A stretch of DNA of 47,629 nucleotides from Streptomyces sp. T39 (GCF_008042045.1 NZ_RDBP01000037.1:676252-723880), one strand, 5' to 3'; positions 14,671-23,334 are shown, numbered from the stretch's first letter. Notes: a model not told the origin generated them from the sequence alone. A program made the numbers and translations.

Positions 14671-15804
14671 TCAGTCCTCGGACGACCCGTCCGTCTCCCC
14701 CGGGCCGCCGCCGTCGCCGCCCCCCGCCGGTCCGGTGTCCCGGCCCGGGGCCGTGCCGCCGTCCGGGTCCGCGCCGCCGTCCGCGGCTCTGTCCGTGTCC
14801 CCGTCCGGGCCTCTGTCCGTGCCGGGGGACCGGTCGCCGCCGTGCTCGGTGTCCGCGTCGCGTTCGGTCCGGGGCGGCAGCGGCGGGCGCGTGCGGCCGC
14901 CGGCCGTGTCCCGCAGGTACGAGCTGCCCTCGCCGCCGTCGGTCGCGTGGCCGCCGGGGCCCGAGCCGTCGCGCCGGCGCAGGTACCGCTCGAACTCGCG
15001 GGCGATCGCCTCGCCCGAGGCCTCGGGCAGCTCCGCGGTGTCCCGCGCCTCCTCCAGGGTCTGCACGTACTCCGCCACCTCGCTGTCCTCGGCGGCCAGT
15101 TGGTCCACGCCCAGCTGCCAGGCACGGGCGTCCTCGGGCAGCTCGCCGAGCGGGATGCGCAGGTCGATCAGGTCCTCGAGCCGGTTGAGCAGGGCCAGCG
15201 TCGCCTTCGGGTTGGGCGGCTGGGAGACGTAGTGCGGCACCGCGGCCCACAGGCTCACCGCCGGGACGCCGGCGTGGGTGCACGCCTCCTGGAGAATGCC
15301 CACGATGCCGGTCGGGCCCTCGTAGCGGGTCTCCTCCAGGTCCATGGTGCGGGCCAGCTCCGGATCCGAGGTGATCCCGCTGACCGGGACCGGCCTGGTG
15401 TGCGGGGTGTCGCCGAGCAGGGCGCCCAGGATCACCACCATCTCCACACCCAGCTCATGGGCGAAGCCCAGGATCTCGTTGCAGAACGAACGCCAGCGCA
15501 TGGAGGGCTCGATGCCCCGCACCAGGACCAGGTCGCGCGGCTTGTCACCGCCGATGCGCACGACGGACAGCCGGGTCGTGGGCCAGGTGATCTTCCGTAC
15601 GCCGCCGTCCAGCCACACCGTCGGCCGGTTGACCTGGAAGTCGTAGTAGTCCTCGGCGTCGAGTGCCGCGAACACCTCCCCCTTCCATTCCCGGTCGAGG
15701 TGTGCGACCGCGGTGGAGGCGGCGTCGCCGGCGTCGTTCCAGCCCTCGAACGCGGCCACCATGACCGGGTCGATCAGCTCGGGTACCCCCTCGAGCTCGA
15801 TCAC
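14671..15804 (-). CDS. parJ: PAC2 family protein, ParJ
   Basis: 377 residues. Residues 1-270 are a PAC2 domain (MIELEGVPELIDPVMVAAFEGWNDAGDAASTAVAHLDREW... then VVILGALLGDTPHTRPVPVSG and GPTGIVGILQEAC). This fold is shared with proteasome-assembly chaperones and carboxylate-amine ligase-like proteins. The last 95 residues are a Gly/Asp/Glu-rich disordered tail. The mshC-convergent position and sequence match S. coelicolor SCO1662, reported as ParJ. ParJ binds ParA, limits its polymerisation and affects chromosome segregation during sporulation. GTG start with GGAAGGAGG about 8 nt upstream. The symbol rests on recalled synteny and family. Confidence 0.82.
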   Translation of the reverse strand: MIELEGVPELIDPVMVAAFEGWNDAGDAASTAVAHLDREWKGEVFAALDAEDYYDFQVNRPTVWLDGGVRKITWPTTRLSVVRIGGDKPRDLVLVRGIEPSMRWRSFCNEILGFAHELGVEMVVILGALLGDTPHTRPVPVSGITSDPELARTMDLEETRYEGPTGIVGILQEACTHAGVPAVSLWAAVPHYVSQPPNPKATLALLNRLEDLIDLRIPLGELPEDARAWQLGVDQLAAEDSEVAEYVQTLEEARDTAELPEASGEAIAREFERYLRRRDGSGPGGHATDGGEGSSYLRDTAGGRTRPPLPPRTERDADTEHGGDRSPGTDRGPDGDTDRAADGGADPDGGTAPGRDTGPAGGGDGGGPGETDGSSED

Positions 15805-15967
15805 CCAGGCCTCCTTCCGAAGTTCTGTCCGTTACGGCCACAACCTTACGGCGTCACGGGTGCCCCGCCGCAGCCCCCTTGCACAGCCGGGTGAACTTCG
15901 CGGGATGTGTCAACCCCCGGGGCCCGGAAGCCCTCCGCCTCCCGTGGCGGGCGGGCCGCGGCCGCCC

Positions 15968-16657
15968 CTACAGCGTGGACCGCAGCCACTGCTCCACGCT
16001 CGCCACGTGCACCGTCGCCCAGGCCCGGGCCGCTTCGGCGTCCCGGTCGCGCAGGGCGGCGAGGATCGCCCGGTGCTCCCGGAGGGTGCGGCCCACCGCG
16101 TCCTCCTGGGTCAGACCGCGCCAGACACGCGCCCGGGTCGTCGGCCCCGACAGGCCGTCGAGGAGGGAGCACAGCACCGAGTTGCCGGCCGCCGACACGA
16201 TGCCCCGGTGGAACTCCAGATCCGCCGCGACGAGCTCCTCGAGGGAGGGCTCGGGGCCGAGCGCGTCCAACTGGGCCGACAGCGCGTCCAGTTCCTCCTC
16301 GCCTATCCGCGTCGCGGCCATCGCCGTGGCCGAGGGCTCCAGGATGCGGCGCACGACGAGGAACTCCAGCACCGTGTCGTCGCGGTGGAAGTCCACCACG
16401 AAGCTCAGCGCCTCCAGCAGCAGCTGCGGATCGAGGCTCGTCACATAGGTGCCGTCGCCCTGGCGGACGTCGAGGATGCGGATGAGGGCCAGCGCGCGCA
16501 CGGCCTCGCGCAGCGAGTTCCGGGAGAGACCGAGCTCCGCCGCGAGTTCGCTCTCCTTGGGCAGCCGGTCGCCGGGGCGCAGCGTGCCCGAGACGATCAT
16601 TGACTTGATCTTCTCGATGGCCTCGTCGGTGACAGCCACGGGGCGACCTCCAGACAT
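15968..16657 (-). CDS. FadR/GntR family transcriptional regulator
   Basis: 229 residues. The N-terminal winged helix is of GntR type (EAIEKIKSMIVSGTLRPGDRLPKESELAAELGLSRNSLREAVRALALIRILDVRQGDGTYV). The C-terminal part is an all-helical FCD ligand domain with the usual metal/carboxylate ligands (DLEFHRGIVSAAGNSV and LREHRAILAALRDRD). Such proteins repress sugar-acid or short organic acid pathways and release DNA on binding the ligand. It lies 16 bp after the LLM oxidoreductase gene on the same strand, so they probably share an mRNA. A palindrome over its own start codon suggests autoregulation. The effector is unknown. Confidence 0.9.
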   Translation of the reverse strand: MSGGRPVAVTDEAIEKIKSMIVSGTLRPGDRLPKESELAAELGLSRNSLREAVRALALIRILDVRQGDGTYVTSLDPQLLLEALSFVVDFHRDDTVLEFLVVRRILEPSATAMAATRIGEEELDALSAQLDALGPEPSLEELVAADLEFHRGIVSAAGNSVLCSLLDGLSGPTTRARVWRGLTQEDAVGRTLREHRAILAALRDRDAEAARAWATVHVASVEQWLRSTL

Positions 16658-16668
16658 CCGATGTATCG
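16653..16668. promoter_or_regulatory. Candidate GntR operator over the regulator start codon
   Basis: GACATCCGATGTATC contains the near-perfect palindrome ACATC-C-GATGT, the size and symmetry of FadR-subfamily GntR sites. It covers the regulator's start codon, which could give autorepression inside the operon. Confidence 0.4.
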
Positions 16669-16673
16669 CCCCA

Positions 16674-17735
16674 TTATGAGGTCCACAGCGCGGTCGGGGC
16701 CTCCTTCCGCACGACCGGGACGACCTCCTCGGCGAAGCGCCGCAGCATGTCGATCTGCTCGGCCCGCTCCAGGCCGAAGCCGTCCACGGTGACCGACTGC
16801 AGATCGTGTCCGTACACCTCGTGCCAGCCGAGGATCTTGTCGATGATCTCCTGGGGGCCGCCGATGAGCTGCGGGCCCCCGGCGACGGCGTCCTCGATGG
16901 TGCGGAACGGGGTGTTGTACCCGGCCCGTCCCTCCAGCTCGGGCCGGAAGGTCTGCGCCACCTTCGCCTCGTACAGCTCCTTGTGACGGGAGATCGCCTC
17001 CCGCGCCGACCCCGCGATCAGCAGCCCGCCCGAGCCCGCGGCGACATGGGCGCGGGCCGGGTCGTGCCCGTACGCGGCGAAGCGTTCCCGGTAGTGGCCG
17101 ATCAGCCGGGCGTACGCCTCGCGGGGCTGGATCGCGTTCGCGGTGAAGAGCGGATCGCCGTGCTTCGCCGCGAGCTCGGTGGAGTTGAGGCTCGTGGCGG
17201 AGCCGTGCCAGACCCGCGGCGGGCCGGCGTAGGGGCGTGGCACCGTGGTCACCTTCCGCAACGGTGGCCGGAACTCGCCCTCCCAGTCCACCTCCTCCTC
17301 GCTCCACAGGCGCCGCAGCAGCTCGTACTTCTCCCGCTGGAGATCCCACTGGCGTGACTCGTCGAGCCCGAAGAGATCGAAGTGCCCGGCCTCCGCGCCC
17401 TTGCCGACGACGAGTTCGACGCGGCCGCGGGAGATCTGGTCGAGGGTGGCGTAGTCCTCCGCGACCCGCACCGGATCGAGGATCGCCACGACCGTGACGC
17501 CGGTCAGCAGCCGGATGCGGCGGGTACGGGCGGCCAGCGCGCCGAGGACGGCGGTCGGACTGGACGACAGGAACGCCCCGGCGTGCCGCTCGCCGACGGC
17601 GAGGGCGTCGTAGCCGAGGCGCTCCGCCTCCTCGCCGACGGCGAGGACGTCCTCGAACCGGTCGGCGGCGGAGGGGAGTTCCCCGGTGAGGGGGTGCGGG
17701 GCATGACCGATGAGGGAGAGCACCTGGAACTTCAT
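16674..17735 (-). CDS. LLM class flavin-dependent oxidoreductase
   Basis: 353 residues, luciferase-like fold. It starts MKFQVLSLIGHAPHPLTGELPSAADRFEDVLAVGEEAERLGYDALAVGERHAGAF. It contains ARTRRIRLLTGVTVVAILDPVRVAEDYATLDQISRGRVELVVGKGAE, the barrel strand and loop typical of bacterial FMNH2-dependent members. A C-terminal segment PQLIGGPQEIIDKILGWHEVYGHDLQSVTVDGFGLE also fits. It is not closely similar to the F420-type protein at 7.8 kb. It is followed at once by the GntR regulator gene, so expression of the pair is likely linked. The substrate is not readable. Confidence 0.86.
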   Translation of the reverse strand: MKFQVLSLIGHAPHPLTGELPSAADRFEDVLAVGEEAERLGYDALAVGERHAGAFLSSSPTAVLGALAARTRRIRLLTGVTVVAILDPVRVAEDYATLDQISRGRVELVVGKGAEAGHFDLFGLDESRQWDLQREKYELLRRLWSEEEVDWEGEFRPPLRKVTTVPRPYAGPPRVWHGSATSLNSTELAAKHGDPLFTANAIQPREAYARLIGHYRERFAAYGHDPARAHVAAGSGGLLIAGSAREAISRHKELYEAKVAQTFRPELEGRAGYNTPFRTIEDAVAGGPQLIGGPQEIIDKILGWHEVYGHDLQSVTVDGFGLERAEQIDMLRRFAEEVVPVVRKEAPTALWTS

Positions 17736-17806
17736 GCCTCAACTGTCGCCACCGTGTGTTGCGGCACTGTGGCGTCCGTGTGGCAGCACCCCGGGAGCGG
17801 CGACGG

Positions 17807-17840
17807 CCCGCGGATCCGCCGGGGGCGGCGGATCCGCGGG
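17807..17840 (-). terminator. Terminator of the glpFKD operon
   Basis: Exact 14-bp stem (17807-17820 with 17827-17840) and 6-nt loop, 7 bp after the glpD stop on the minus strand. No T-run. Confidence 0.75.
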
Positions 17841-17846
17841 CACGGC

Positions 17847-19466
17847 TCAGCGGTCGCCCAGCATGTCCTCGACCCGGCCGCGCACGGTGTCCGTGGCGAG
17901 GCCCCGGATCGTCAGCGTCGTCCGGCGGCGCAGCACGTCGTCCGCCGTCTGCGCCCACTCGTGGTCCCGCGCGTACGCCACCTGCGCCCAGATCTCGGGC
18001 GCGTCCGGGTGCACGCGCTCGGCGAGCGCCGGGTCCTCGGCCGCCAGCCTGGCTATGTCGAACGCCAGCGAGCCGTAGTGGGTCGCGAGGTGGCGGGCGG
18101 TGTCCGCCGCCATCCGGGGGCCGGGGGTGCCGCCGTCGACGAGGAGCCGGTGCGCGACCGCGTTCGGGTTCGCGATCCCGGGCAGCGGGAGCTTCCTCGG
18201 CAGCCGCGCGATGGGCTCCATGTCCTCCGCGAGCGGCCGGCCCGGCAGCGCCGCCAGCTTGTTCATCACCGTGCGGCCGATGTGGCGGAAGGTCGTCCAC
18301 TTTCCGCCGGCGACCGACAGCATGCCGCCCCTGCCCTCGGTGACGACCGTCTCCCGCTTGGCCTTGGAGGTGTCGCCGGGCCCGCCCGGCAGCACCCGCA
18401 GACCCGCGAAGGAGTACGTGATCAGATCCCGCGACAGCTGCTGGTCCCGGATGGAGAACGCCGCCTCGTCCAGGATCTGCGCGGTGTCCTTCTCGGTCAC
18501 CGCCACCTCCGCCGGGTCGCCCTCGAACTCCTCGTCCGTGGTGCCCAGGAGCAGCATGTCCTCCCAGGGGAGGGCGAAGGTGATCCGGTACTTGTCGATC
18601 GGGGTCGCCAGCGCCGCCTTCCACGGCGAGGTGCGCTTGAGGACCAGGTGCGCGCCCTTGGAGAGCCGGATCGAGGGAGCGGCGCCCGCGTCCTCCATCC
18701 GGCGCAGGTGGTCGACCCAGGGACCGGTCGCGTTGAGCACCAGCCGCGCGTCGACACCGAACTCGGTGCCGTCCGTGCGGTCCTTCAGCTCCGCGCCGGT
18801 GACCCGGCCCCGGGTGAAGCGCAGCCCCGTGACCTCGGCGTGGTTGAGCACGGTGGCGCCCGACTCGACGGCCGCGCGGACGGTCATGAGCGCCATCCGG
18901 GCGTCGTTCATCTGGTCGTCGCCGTACACCGCGACGGCCTTGAGATTGTCCGTGCGCAGCTCCGGCACGTCGGCCGCCGCCTTCGCCGGGCTCAGCAGAT
19001 GGCCGACGCCGTCGCCGAACGCGGAGAGCGCGGAGTAGGCGAAGACGCCCGCGCCGAGCTTCGCGGCGCCGTGCGGCCCGCCCTTGTAGACGGGCAGGTA
19101 GAAGGTGAGCGGGTTCGCCAGGTGGGGGGCCACCTGGCGGGAGACCGCCCGCCGCTCGAAGTGGTTCTCCGCGACCAGCTTCACCGCGCCGGTCTGCAGG
19201 TAGCGCAGACCGCCGTGGAGGAGCTTGGAGGAGGCGGAGGACGTGGCGCCGGCGAAGTCGCCGGCGTCCACCAGGGCCACCCGCAGCCCGGACTGCGCCG
19301 CATGCCAGGCGGTGGAGATGCCCAGGATGCCGCCGCCGATCACCAGGAGGTCGTACGTCGCCGTGGAGAGCTGCTCCCGGGTCTCGGCGCGGCTCGCGGC
19401 CTTGAAGGAGGACACCGCGCCGGAGGCCGGGTGCGTCCCGGAGGGGACGCTCTGCAGGGTGGTCAT
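17847..19466 (-). CDS. glpD: Glycerol-3-phosphate dehydrogenase (FAD-dependent)
   Basis: 539 residues. It oxidises glycerol-3-phosphate to dihydroxyacetone phosphate at the membrane, passing electrons to quinone. The FAD dinucleotide fold lies at about 37-70 (YDLLVIGGGILGISTAWHAAQSGLRVALVDAGDFAGATSSASSKLLHGGLRYL). Other family segments are VVLNATGPWVDHLRRM, a substrate arginine region KGAHLVL and GLRVLPGG...GGMLSVAGGKWTTFRHIGRTVMN. A C-terminal helical cap (DGGTPGPRMAADTARHL onward) matches GlpD rather than other FAD oxidases. The N-terminal 35 residues are an unconserved extension. It is the last gene of the operon, starting 15 bp after glpK with a GAGGAGC site. It corresponds to gylB of S. 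coelicolor. Confidence 0.95.
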   Translation of the reverse strand: MTTLQSVPSGTHPASGAVSSFKAASRAETREQLSTATYDLLVIGGGILGISTAWHAAQSGLRVALVDAGDFAGATSSASSKLLHGGLRYLQTGAVKLVAENHFERRAVSRQVAPHLANPLTFYLPVYKGGPHGAAKLGAGVFAYSALSAFGDGVGHLLSPAKAAADVPELRTDNLKAVAVYGDDQMNDARMALMTVRAAVESGATVLNHAEVTGLRFTRGRVTGAELKDRTDGTEFGVDARLVLNATGPWVDHLRRMEDAGAAPSIRLSKGAHLVLKRTSPWKAALATPIDKYRITFALPWEDMLLLGTTDEEFEGDPAEVAVTEKDTAQILDEAAFSIRDQQLSRDLITYSFAGLRVLPGGPGDTSKAKRETVVTEGRGGMLSVAGGKWTTFRHIGRTVMNKLAALPGRPLAEDMEPIARLPRKLPLPGIANPNAVAHRLLVDGGTPGPRMAADTARHLATHYGSLAFDIARLAAEDPALAERVHPDAPEIWAQVAYARDHEWAQTADDVLRRRTTLTIRGLATDTVRGRVEDMLGDR

Positions 19467-19481
19467 TGTTGCTGCTCCTCG

Positions 19482-21026
19482 TCAGTTTTCCTCGTCGAGC
19501 CAGCCCATGGTCCGCTCCACGGCCTTGAGCCAGCTCTTGTACTCGCGCTCGCGCCGGTCGGCCTCCATGCGGGGAGTCCACTCGGCGGCCCTGCGCCAGT
19601 TGGCGCGCAGCGCGTCGGTGTCGGGCCAGAAGCCGACGGCCAGGCCGGCGGCGTAGGCGGCGCCGAGGCAGGTGGTCTCGGCGACCATGGGGCGCACCAC
19701 GGGGGCGTCCAGGAAGTCCGAGAGCGTCTGCATCAGCAGGTTGTTGGAGGTCATTCCGCCGTCGACCTTGAGCGCGGTCAGCTCGACGCCGGAGTCCTTG
19801 GTCATGGCGTCGGTGATCTCGCGGGTCTGCCAGGCGGTGGCCTCCAGCACGGCGCGCGCGATGTGCGCCTTGGTCACGTACCGGGTCAGTCCGGCGATCA
19901 CACCGCGGGCGTCGGAACGCCAGTACGGGGCGAACAGGCCGGAGAAGGCCGGCACGAAGTACGCGCCGCCGTTGTCCTCCACGGACAGCGCCAGGGTCTC
20001 GATCTCCGCGGCGGAGTTGATCAGCCCCATCTGGTCGCGCATCCACTGCACCAGCGATCCGGTGACCGCGATGGAGCCCTCCAGGGCGTAGACCGCCTTC
20101 TGGTCGCCGATGCGGTATCCGACGGTGGTCAGCAGCCCGTTGTACGAATTGACCGGCGTGTCACCGGTGTTCATCAGCATGAAGGTGCCGGTGCCGTAGG
20201 TGGACTTGGCCTCGCCCTTGGCGAAACAGGTCTGCCCGAAGAGGGCCGCCTGCTGGTCGCCGAGCGCGGAGGCGACCGGGACGCCGTCGAGCGCACCGCC
20301 CTTGGCGAGGCCGTACACCTCGGCGGACGACCGGATCTCGGGCAGGATCTGGGCCGGCACCTGCATGGACTGGAGGATCTTGTCGTCCCACTCCATGGTG
20401 TGCAGGTTCATCAGCATGGTGCGCGAGGCGTTGGTGACGTCGGTGACGTGCACCCCGCCGTCGGTGCCGCCGGTCAGGTTCCAGATGACCCAGGAGTCCA
20501 TGGTGCCGAAGAGGATGTCGCCGCGCTCCGCCCGCTCGCGCAGGCCCTCGACGTTGTCCAGCAGCCAGCGGGCCTTCGGGCCGGCGAAGTAGGAGGCCAG
20601 GGGCAGCCCGGTCTCGCGGCGGAAGCGGTCCTGGCCGACGTTGCGCCCGAGCTCCTTGCAGAGGGCGTCGGTGCGGGTGTCCTGCCAGACGATGGCGTTG
20701 TGGACGGGCTCGCCGGTGTTCCTGTCCCACAGCAGCGTGGTCTCGCGCTGGTTGGTGATGCCGATCGCCTTGACGTCGGCGGCGGTGATCCCGGCCTTGC
20801 GGATGGCGCCGGCGACGACCTCCTGGACGTTGGTCCAGATCTCGGCGGCGTCGTGCTCGACCCAGCCCGGCTTGGGGAAGATCTGCTCGTGCTCCTTCTG
20901 GTCGACCGAGACGATCCGGCCGTCCTTGTCGAAGACGATGCAGCGGCTGGACGTGGTGCCCTGGTCGATGGCCGCGATGAACGGCCCGGCGCCGTGGGAG
21001 GACGTGGTGGTGTGTGCGTCGGTCAC
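19482..21026 (-). CDS. glpK: Glycerol kinase
   Basis: 514 residues. It phosphorylates glycerol with ATP to glycerol-3-phosphate and is an FGGY-family kinase. The phosphate-1 motif is AIDQGTTSSR near the N-terminus. IVWQDTRTDALC, SYFAGPKARWLLDNVEGLRE, YGTGTFMLMNTG and the adenosine segment KVDGGMTSNNLLMQTLSDFLDAPVVRP follow in family order. The GTG start, with AGGAGC upstream, gives an N-terminus 11-12 residues longer than enterobacterial GlpK. Longer in-frame starts run into the end of glpF. It corresponds to gylA in S. coelicolor and is expected to be glycerol-induced through GylR. Confidence 0.95.
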   Translation of the reverse strand: MTDAHTTTSSHGAGPFIAAIDQGTTSSRCIVFDKDGRIVSVDQKEHEQIFPKPGWVEHDAAEIWTNVQEVVAGAIRKAGITAADVKAIGITNQRETTLLWDRNTGEPVHNAIVWQDTRTDALCKELGRNVGQDRFRRETGLPLASYFAGPKARWLLDNVEGLRERAERGDILFGTMDSWVIWNLTGGTDGGVHVTDVTNASRTMLMNLHTMEWDDKILQSMQVPAQILPEIRSSAEVYGLAKGGALDGVPVASALGDQQAALFGQTCFAKGEAKSTYGTGTFMLMNTGDTPVNSYNGLLTTVGYRIGDQKAVYALEGSIAVTGSLVQWMRDQMGLINSAAEIETLALSVEDNGGAYFVPAFSGLFAPYWRSDARGVIAGLTRYVTKAHIARAVLEATAWQTREITDAMTKDSGVELTALKVDGGMTSNNLLMQTLSDFLDAPVVRPMVAETTCLGAAYAAGLAVGFWPDTDALRANWRRAAEWTPRMEADRREREYKSWLKAVERTMGWLDEEN

Positions 21027-21078
21027 GGGGTGCTCCTGCTCAGGTCTGAGGATGTACGGCTCGTGCGGCGGTCGTGTC

Positions 21079-21870
21079 TCAGGCGAACGCGATGGTGTAG
21101 ATACCCGCGGCGGCGGCCGCACCGATCAGGGGGCCGGCGACGGGGATCCAGGCGTAGCTCCAGTCGGAGCCGCCCTTGTTCGGCAGCGGAAGCAGCGCGT
21201 GCACGATGCGGGGGCCGAGGTCGCGGGCCGGGTTGATGGCGTAGCCGGTCGGGCCGCCGAGCGACAGACCGATGGCGACCACCACCAGGGCGGTGATCAG
21301 GCCGCCGATCGGGCCGAGGCCCTTGCCGCTGTCGTTGAGCCCCTGGGTGAGCACGGCGAGCACCAGCACCAGGGTGCCGATGATCTCGGTGGCGAGGTTC
21401 TGCCAGACGTTGCGGATCTCGGGTCCGGTGGAGAAGACGCCGAGCACGGGGCCGGCGTGGCCGTCGCCCTCCGCGTGGGGGCCCTCGACCGGCTTCTCGG
21501 CGGGGTCCCCGACGATCTCGCGATCGGTGAGATGCGCGTGGAACTGTCCGTAGTAGGCGATCCACACGAGGGTGGCGCCGATCATCGCGCCGAGCATCTG
21601 TCCGGCGAGGTAGACGGGGACGTCGCCCCAGGTGTTGTCCTTTATCGCGATGCCGAGGGTGACCGCCGGGTTGAGGTGGGCACCGGAGAGCGCGCCGGTC
21701 ATGTAGACCGCGGTGAGCACCGCGAAGCCCCACCCGAAGGTGATGGCGAGCCAGCCCGCGTTGCGCGCCTTGGAGCTCTTGAGGGTGACGGCGGCACACA
21801 CGCCGCCACCGAGCAGGATGAGTACGGCGGTGCCGATGGTCTCACCGATGAAGATCTTGTCGCTGTCCAC
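21079..21870 (-). CDS. glpF: Glycerol uptake facilitator (aquaglyceroporin)
   Basis: 263 residues, MIP family, six membrane helices and two half-helices with the paired NPA motifs AHLNPAVTLG and AINPARDLGPR. The Asp after the second NPAR is the mark of glycerol-permeable members. A soluble insert of about 40 residues (FHAHLTDREIVGDPAEKPVEGPHAEGDGHAGPVLG) lies in an extramembrane loop after the third helix and is longer than in E. coli GlpF. The GTG start follows GGAG at a 6-nt spacing. It is the first gene of the operon and is 52 bp from glpK. It corresponds to gylC. Confidence 0.94.
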   Translation of the reverse strand: MDSDKIFIGETIGTAVLILLGGGVCAAVTLKSSKARNAGWLAITFGWGFAVLTAVYMTGALSGAHLNPAVTLGIAIKDNTWGDVPVYLAGQMLGAMIGATLVWIAYYGQFHAHLTDREIVGDPAEKPVEGPHAEGDGHAGPVLGVFSTGPEIRNVWQNLATEIIGTLVLVLAVLTQGLNDSGKGLGPIGGLITALVVVAIGLSLGGPTGYAINPARDLGPRIVHALLPLPNKGGSDWSYAWIPVAGPLIGAAAAAGIYTIAFA

Positions 21871-21972
21871 CCGCGACTCCTTTGTCCTACGTCCAGGGGA
21901 AGGCGAACCCCGGGTCCCTCCGGAGGTTCGCGCCCATAGATGGGGGCGAATGCCGGCCCTTGGCGTTGTCAC

Positions 21973-22015
21973 ACTCTAGCGCGTATTGCCGTTAGCTGTT
22001 CGACAATGCCGACCG
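21973..22015 (-). promoter_or_regulatory. glpFKD (gyl) promoter with GylR operator
   Basis: On the minus strand the -10 box TAGAGT is at 21973-21978. A candidate operator, TGTTCGACAATGCCGACCG on the plus strand (21997-22015), covers the -35 position. Sixteen bases of it recur, with one change, upstream of gylR. Binding there would block RNA polymerase, consistent with GylR repression of the glycerol operon. Confidence 0.65.
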
Positions 22016-22101
22016 ATGCACGGCAGTTTTGTCCCGGGTGAAGACGGCGTCAAGGGTTGAGCGGTCGAAAGCCGGATCGTTATCCGATGGTGCGTCCGCC
22101 T

Positions 22102-22165
22102 GCACACCTCTGCCCGCGGGGCGGCCCGCGCAACCGTGCGCGGCCGCCCGCGGGCAGGGGTGTGC
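22102..22165 (-). terminator. Long hairpin after gylR
   Basis: Nearly perfect inverted repeat with arms of about 30 nt (22102-22132 with 22137-22165, two bulged bases and one mismatch) and a 4-nt loop. It lies about 105 bp past the gylR stop and upstream of the glpF promoter. It should stop gylR transcripts from entering the operon, though some read-through is possible. Confidence 0.7.
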
Positions 22166-22271
22166 GGCCGTGTGCCGCCGTCCGGCGGCCGGGGAGGTGC
22201 GGCCGCGCGCCGTACTGCGGCAGGGGGGTGTACGGGACGCGCAGGCCCTCGGGCGGGGCGGCGCGCCCGGG

Positions 22272-23036
22272 TCAGAAGCGGCTGGCGCCCAGGTCCCGGG
22301 AGACCGCGCGGGCGCAGTCGCGGACCGCCGCGATCAGCTCGGAGCGCAGCTCGCCGCCGTCGCAGACGCGTTCCACCGCGCCCGTGATGGCCACCGCGCC
22401 CACGGGCATGCGGCGGCGGTCGTGGATGGGGGCGGCCACCGAGGCCACGCCCTCCCAGGTCTCCTCGACGTCGGCCGCCCACCCCTTGGCCCGGGTGAGG
22501 TCGAGCAGCGACTCGAACGCGTCGAGATCCGTCACCGTGGCCGGGGTGAACGCCTTGCGCTCCACCTCGACGGCCTCCGTGTGCGCCACCGGGTCGTAGG
22601 CGGCCAGCACCTTGCCGAGGGCCGTGGAGTGCAGCGGCTGCATCGCGCCCACCTCCAGCACCTGGCGGCTGTCGTCCGGGCGGAAGACGTGGTGCACCAC
22701 GAGCACCCCGTGCTGGTGCAGCACGCCCAGGTGCACGCTCTCGCCGCTGGAGCGGGCCAGGTCGTCCGTCCACACCAGTGCGCGGGCCCGCAGTTCGTGC
22801 ACGTCCAGATAGCTGTTGCCGAGCCGGAGGAGCTCGGCCCCCAGCTGGTAGCGACCCGACGCCGGATCCTGCTCGACGAACCCCTCGGCCTGGAGCGTGC
22901 GCAGGATGCCGTGGGCGGTCCCCTTGGCGAGGTCCAGCGAGGAGGCGATGTCCGACAGTCCCAGCCGGCGCTCGCCGCCCGCGAGCAGGCGCAGCATGGC
23001 GGCGGCCCGCTCCAGTGACTGGATGTTCTTCGCCAT
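22272..23036 (-). CDS. gylR: IclR family repressor of the glycerol operon
   Basis: 254 residues, the length of S. coelicolor GylR. The N-terminal winged helix reads MAKNIQSLERAAAMLRLLAGGERRLGLSDIASSLDLAKGTAHGILRTLQAEGFVEQDPASGRYQLG. The C-terminal IclR effector domain includes LHSTALGKVLAAYDP and ASVAAPIHDRRRMPVGAVAITGAVER. GylR represses glpFKD and itself and is released by glycerol-3-phosphate in the known system. The ATG is preceded by GAGAAGGG. A palindromic operator candidate lies 79 bp upstream, and the target operon lies directly downstream on the same strand. Confidence 0.95.
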   Translation of the reverse strand: MAKNIQSLERAAAMLRLLAGGERRLGLSDIASSLDLAKGTAHGILRTLQAEGFVEQDPASGRYQLGAELLRLGNSYLDVHELRARALVWTDDLARSSGESVHLGVLHQHGVLVVHHVFRPDDSRQVLEVGAMQPLHSTALGKVLAAYDPVAHTEAVEVERKAFTPATVTDLDAFESLLDLTRAKGWAADVEETWEGVASVAAPIHDRRRMPVGAVAITGAVERVCDGGELRSELIAAVRDCARAVSRDLGASRF

Positions 23037-23114
23037 CGGATCTGGCCCTTCTCCACTGCGGTTCGACGAGCGGGTGCGACGAGCGGTGCGCGATCGGCGG
23101 CACCCTTGGATGGG

Positions 23115-23133
23115 TGTTCGACAATGCTGAACA
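23115..23133. promoter_or_regulatory. GylR operator upstream of gylR
   Basis: TGTTCGACAATGCTGAACA is a palindrome with TGTTC/GAACA arms. Its first 16 bases match 15/16 with the site before glpF. It is also within 220 bp of the divergent metH start, so it may influence both promoters. Confidence 0.65.
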
Positions 23134-23260
23134 CTATCGGTCCATGCCGACCTGGTCATCGCAGAGTGAGTATCCCCCGGCCGAGCTACCCACGGAAACC
23201 CGGATGGAGTGGTTCCGTCCGCCCCGTGGGACACATCGACGGCGTGGGGCGGTGCACGGC

Positions 23261-23266
23261 TACTCT
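23261..23266 (+). promoter_or_regulatory. Candidate -10 box TACTCT of metH
   Basis: TACTCT lies 68 bp before the metH ATG. The 300-bp gap to gylR holds this box, the GylR palindrome and no cobalamin riboswitch consensus that I can find. Confidence 0.35.
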
Positions 23267-23334
23267 GACTGCGTGCGCCTTCCCCCAGCCGGAGGCGCAA
23301 AGCCGACAGCCGTCGCACCCCAGGGAGCACATCC

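Noticed and set aside
17382..21236. 1,284-codon frame opposite glpD and glpK
   Set aside because: Pure antisense of two enzymes with diagnostic motifs.
23037..23334. Cobalamin riboswitch before metH
   Set aside because: Looked for the B12 box and the conserved core elements and found none; the gap has only promoter-like and GylR-like sequences.
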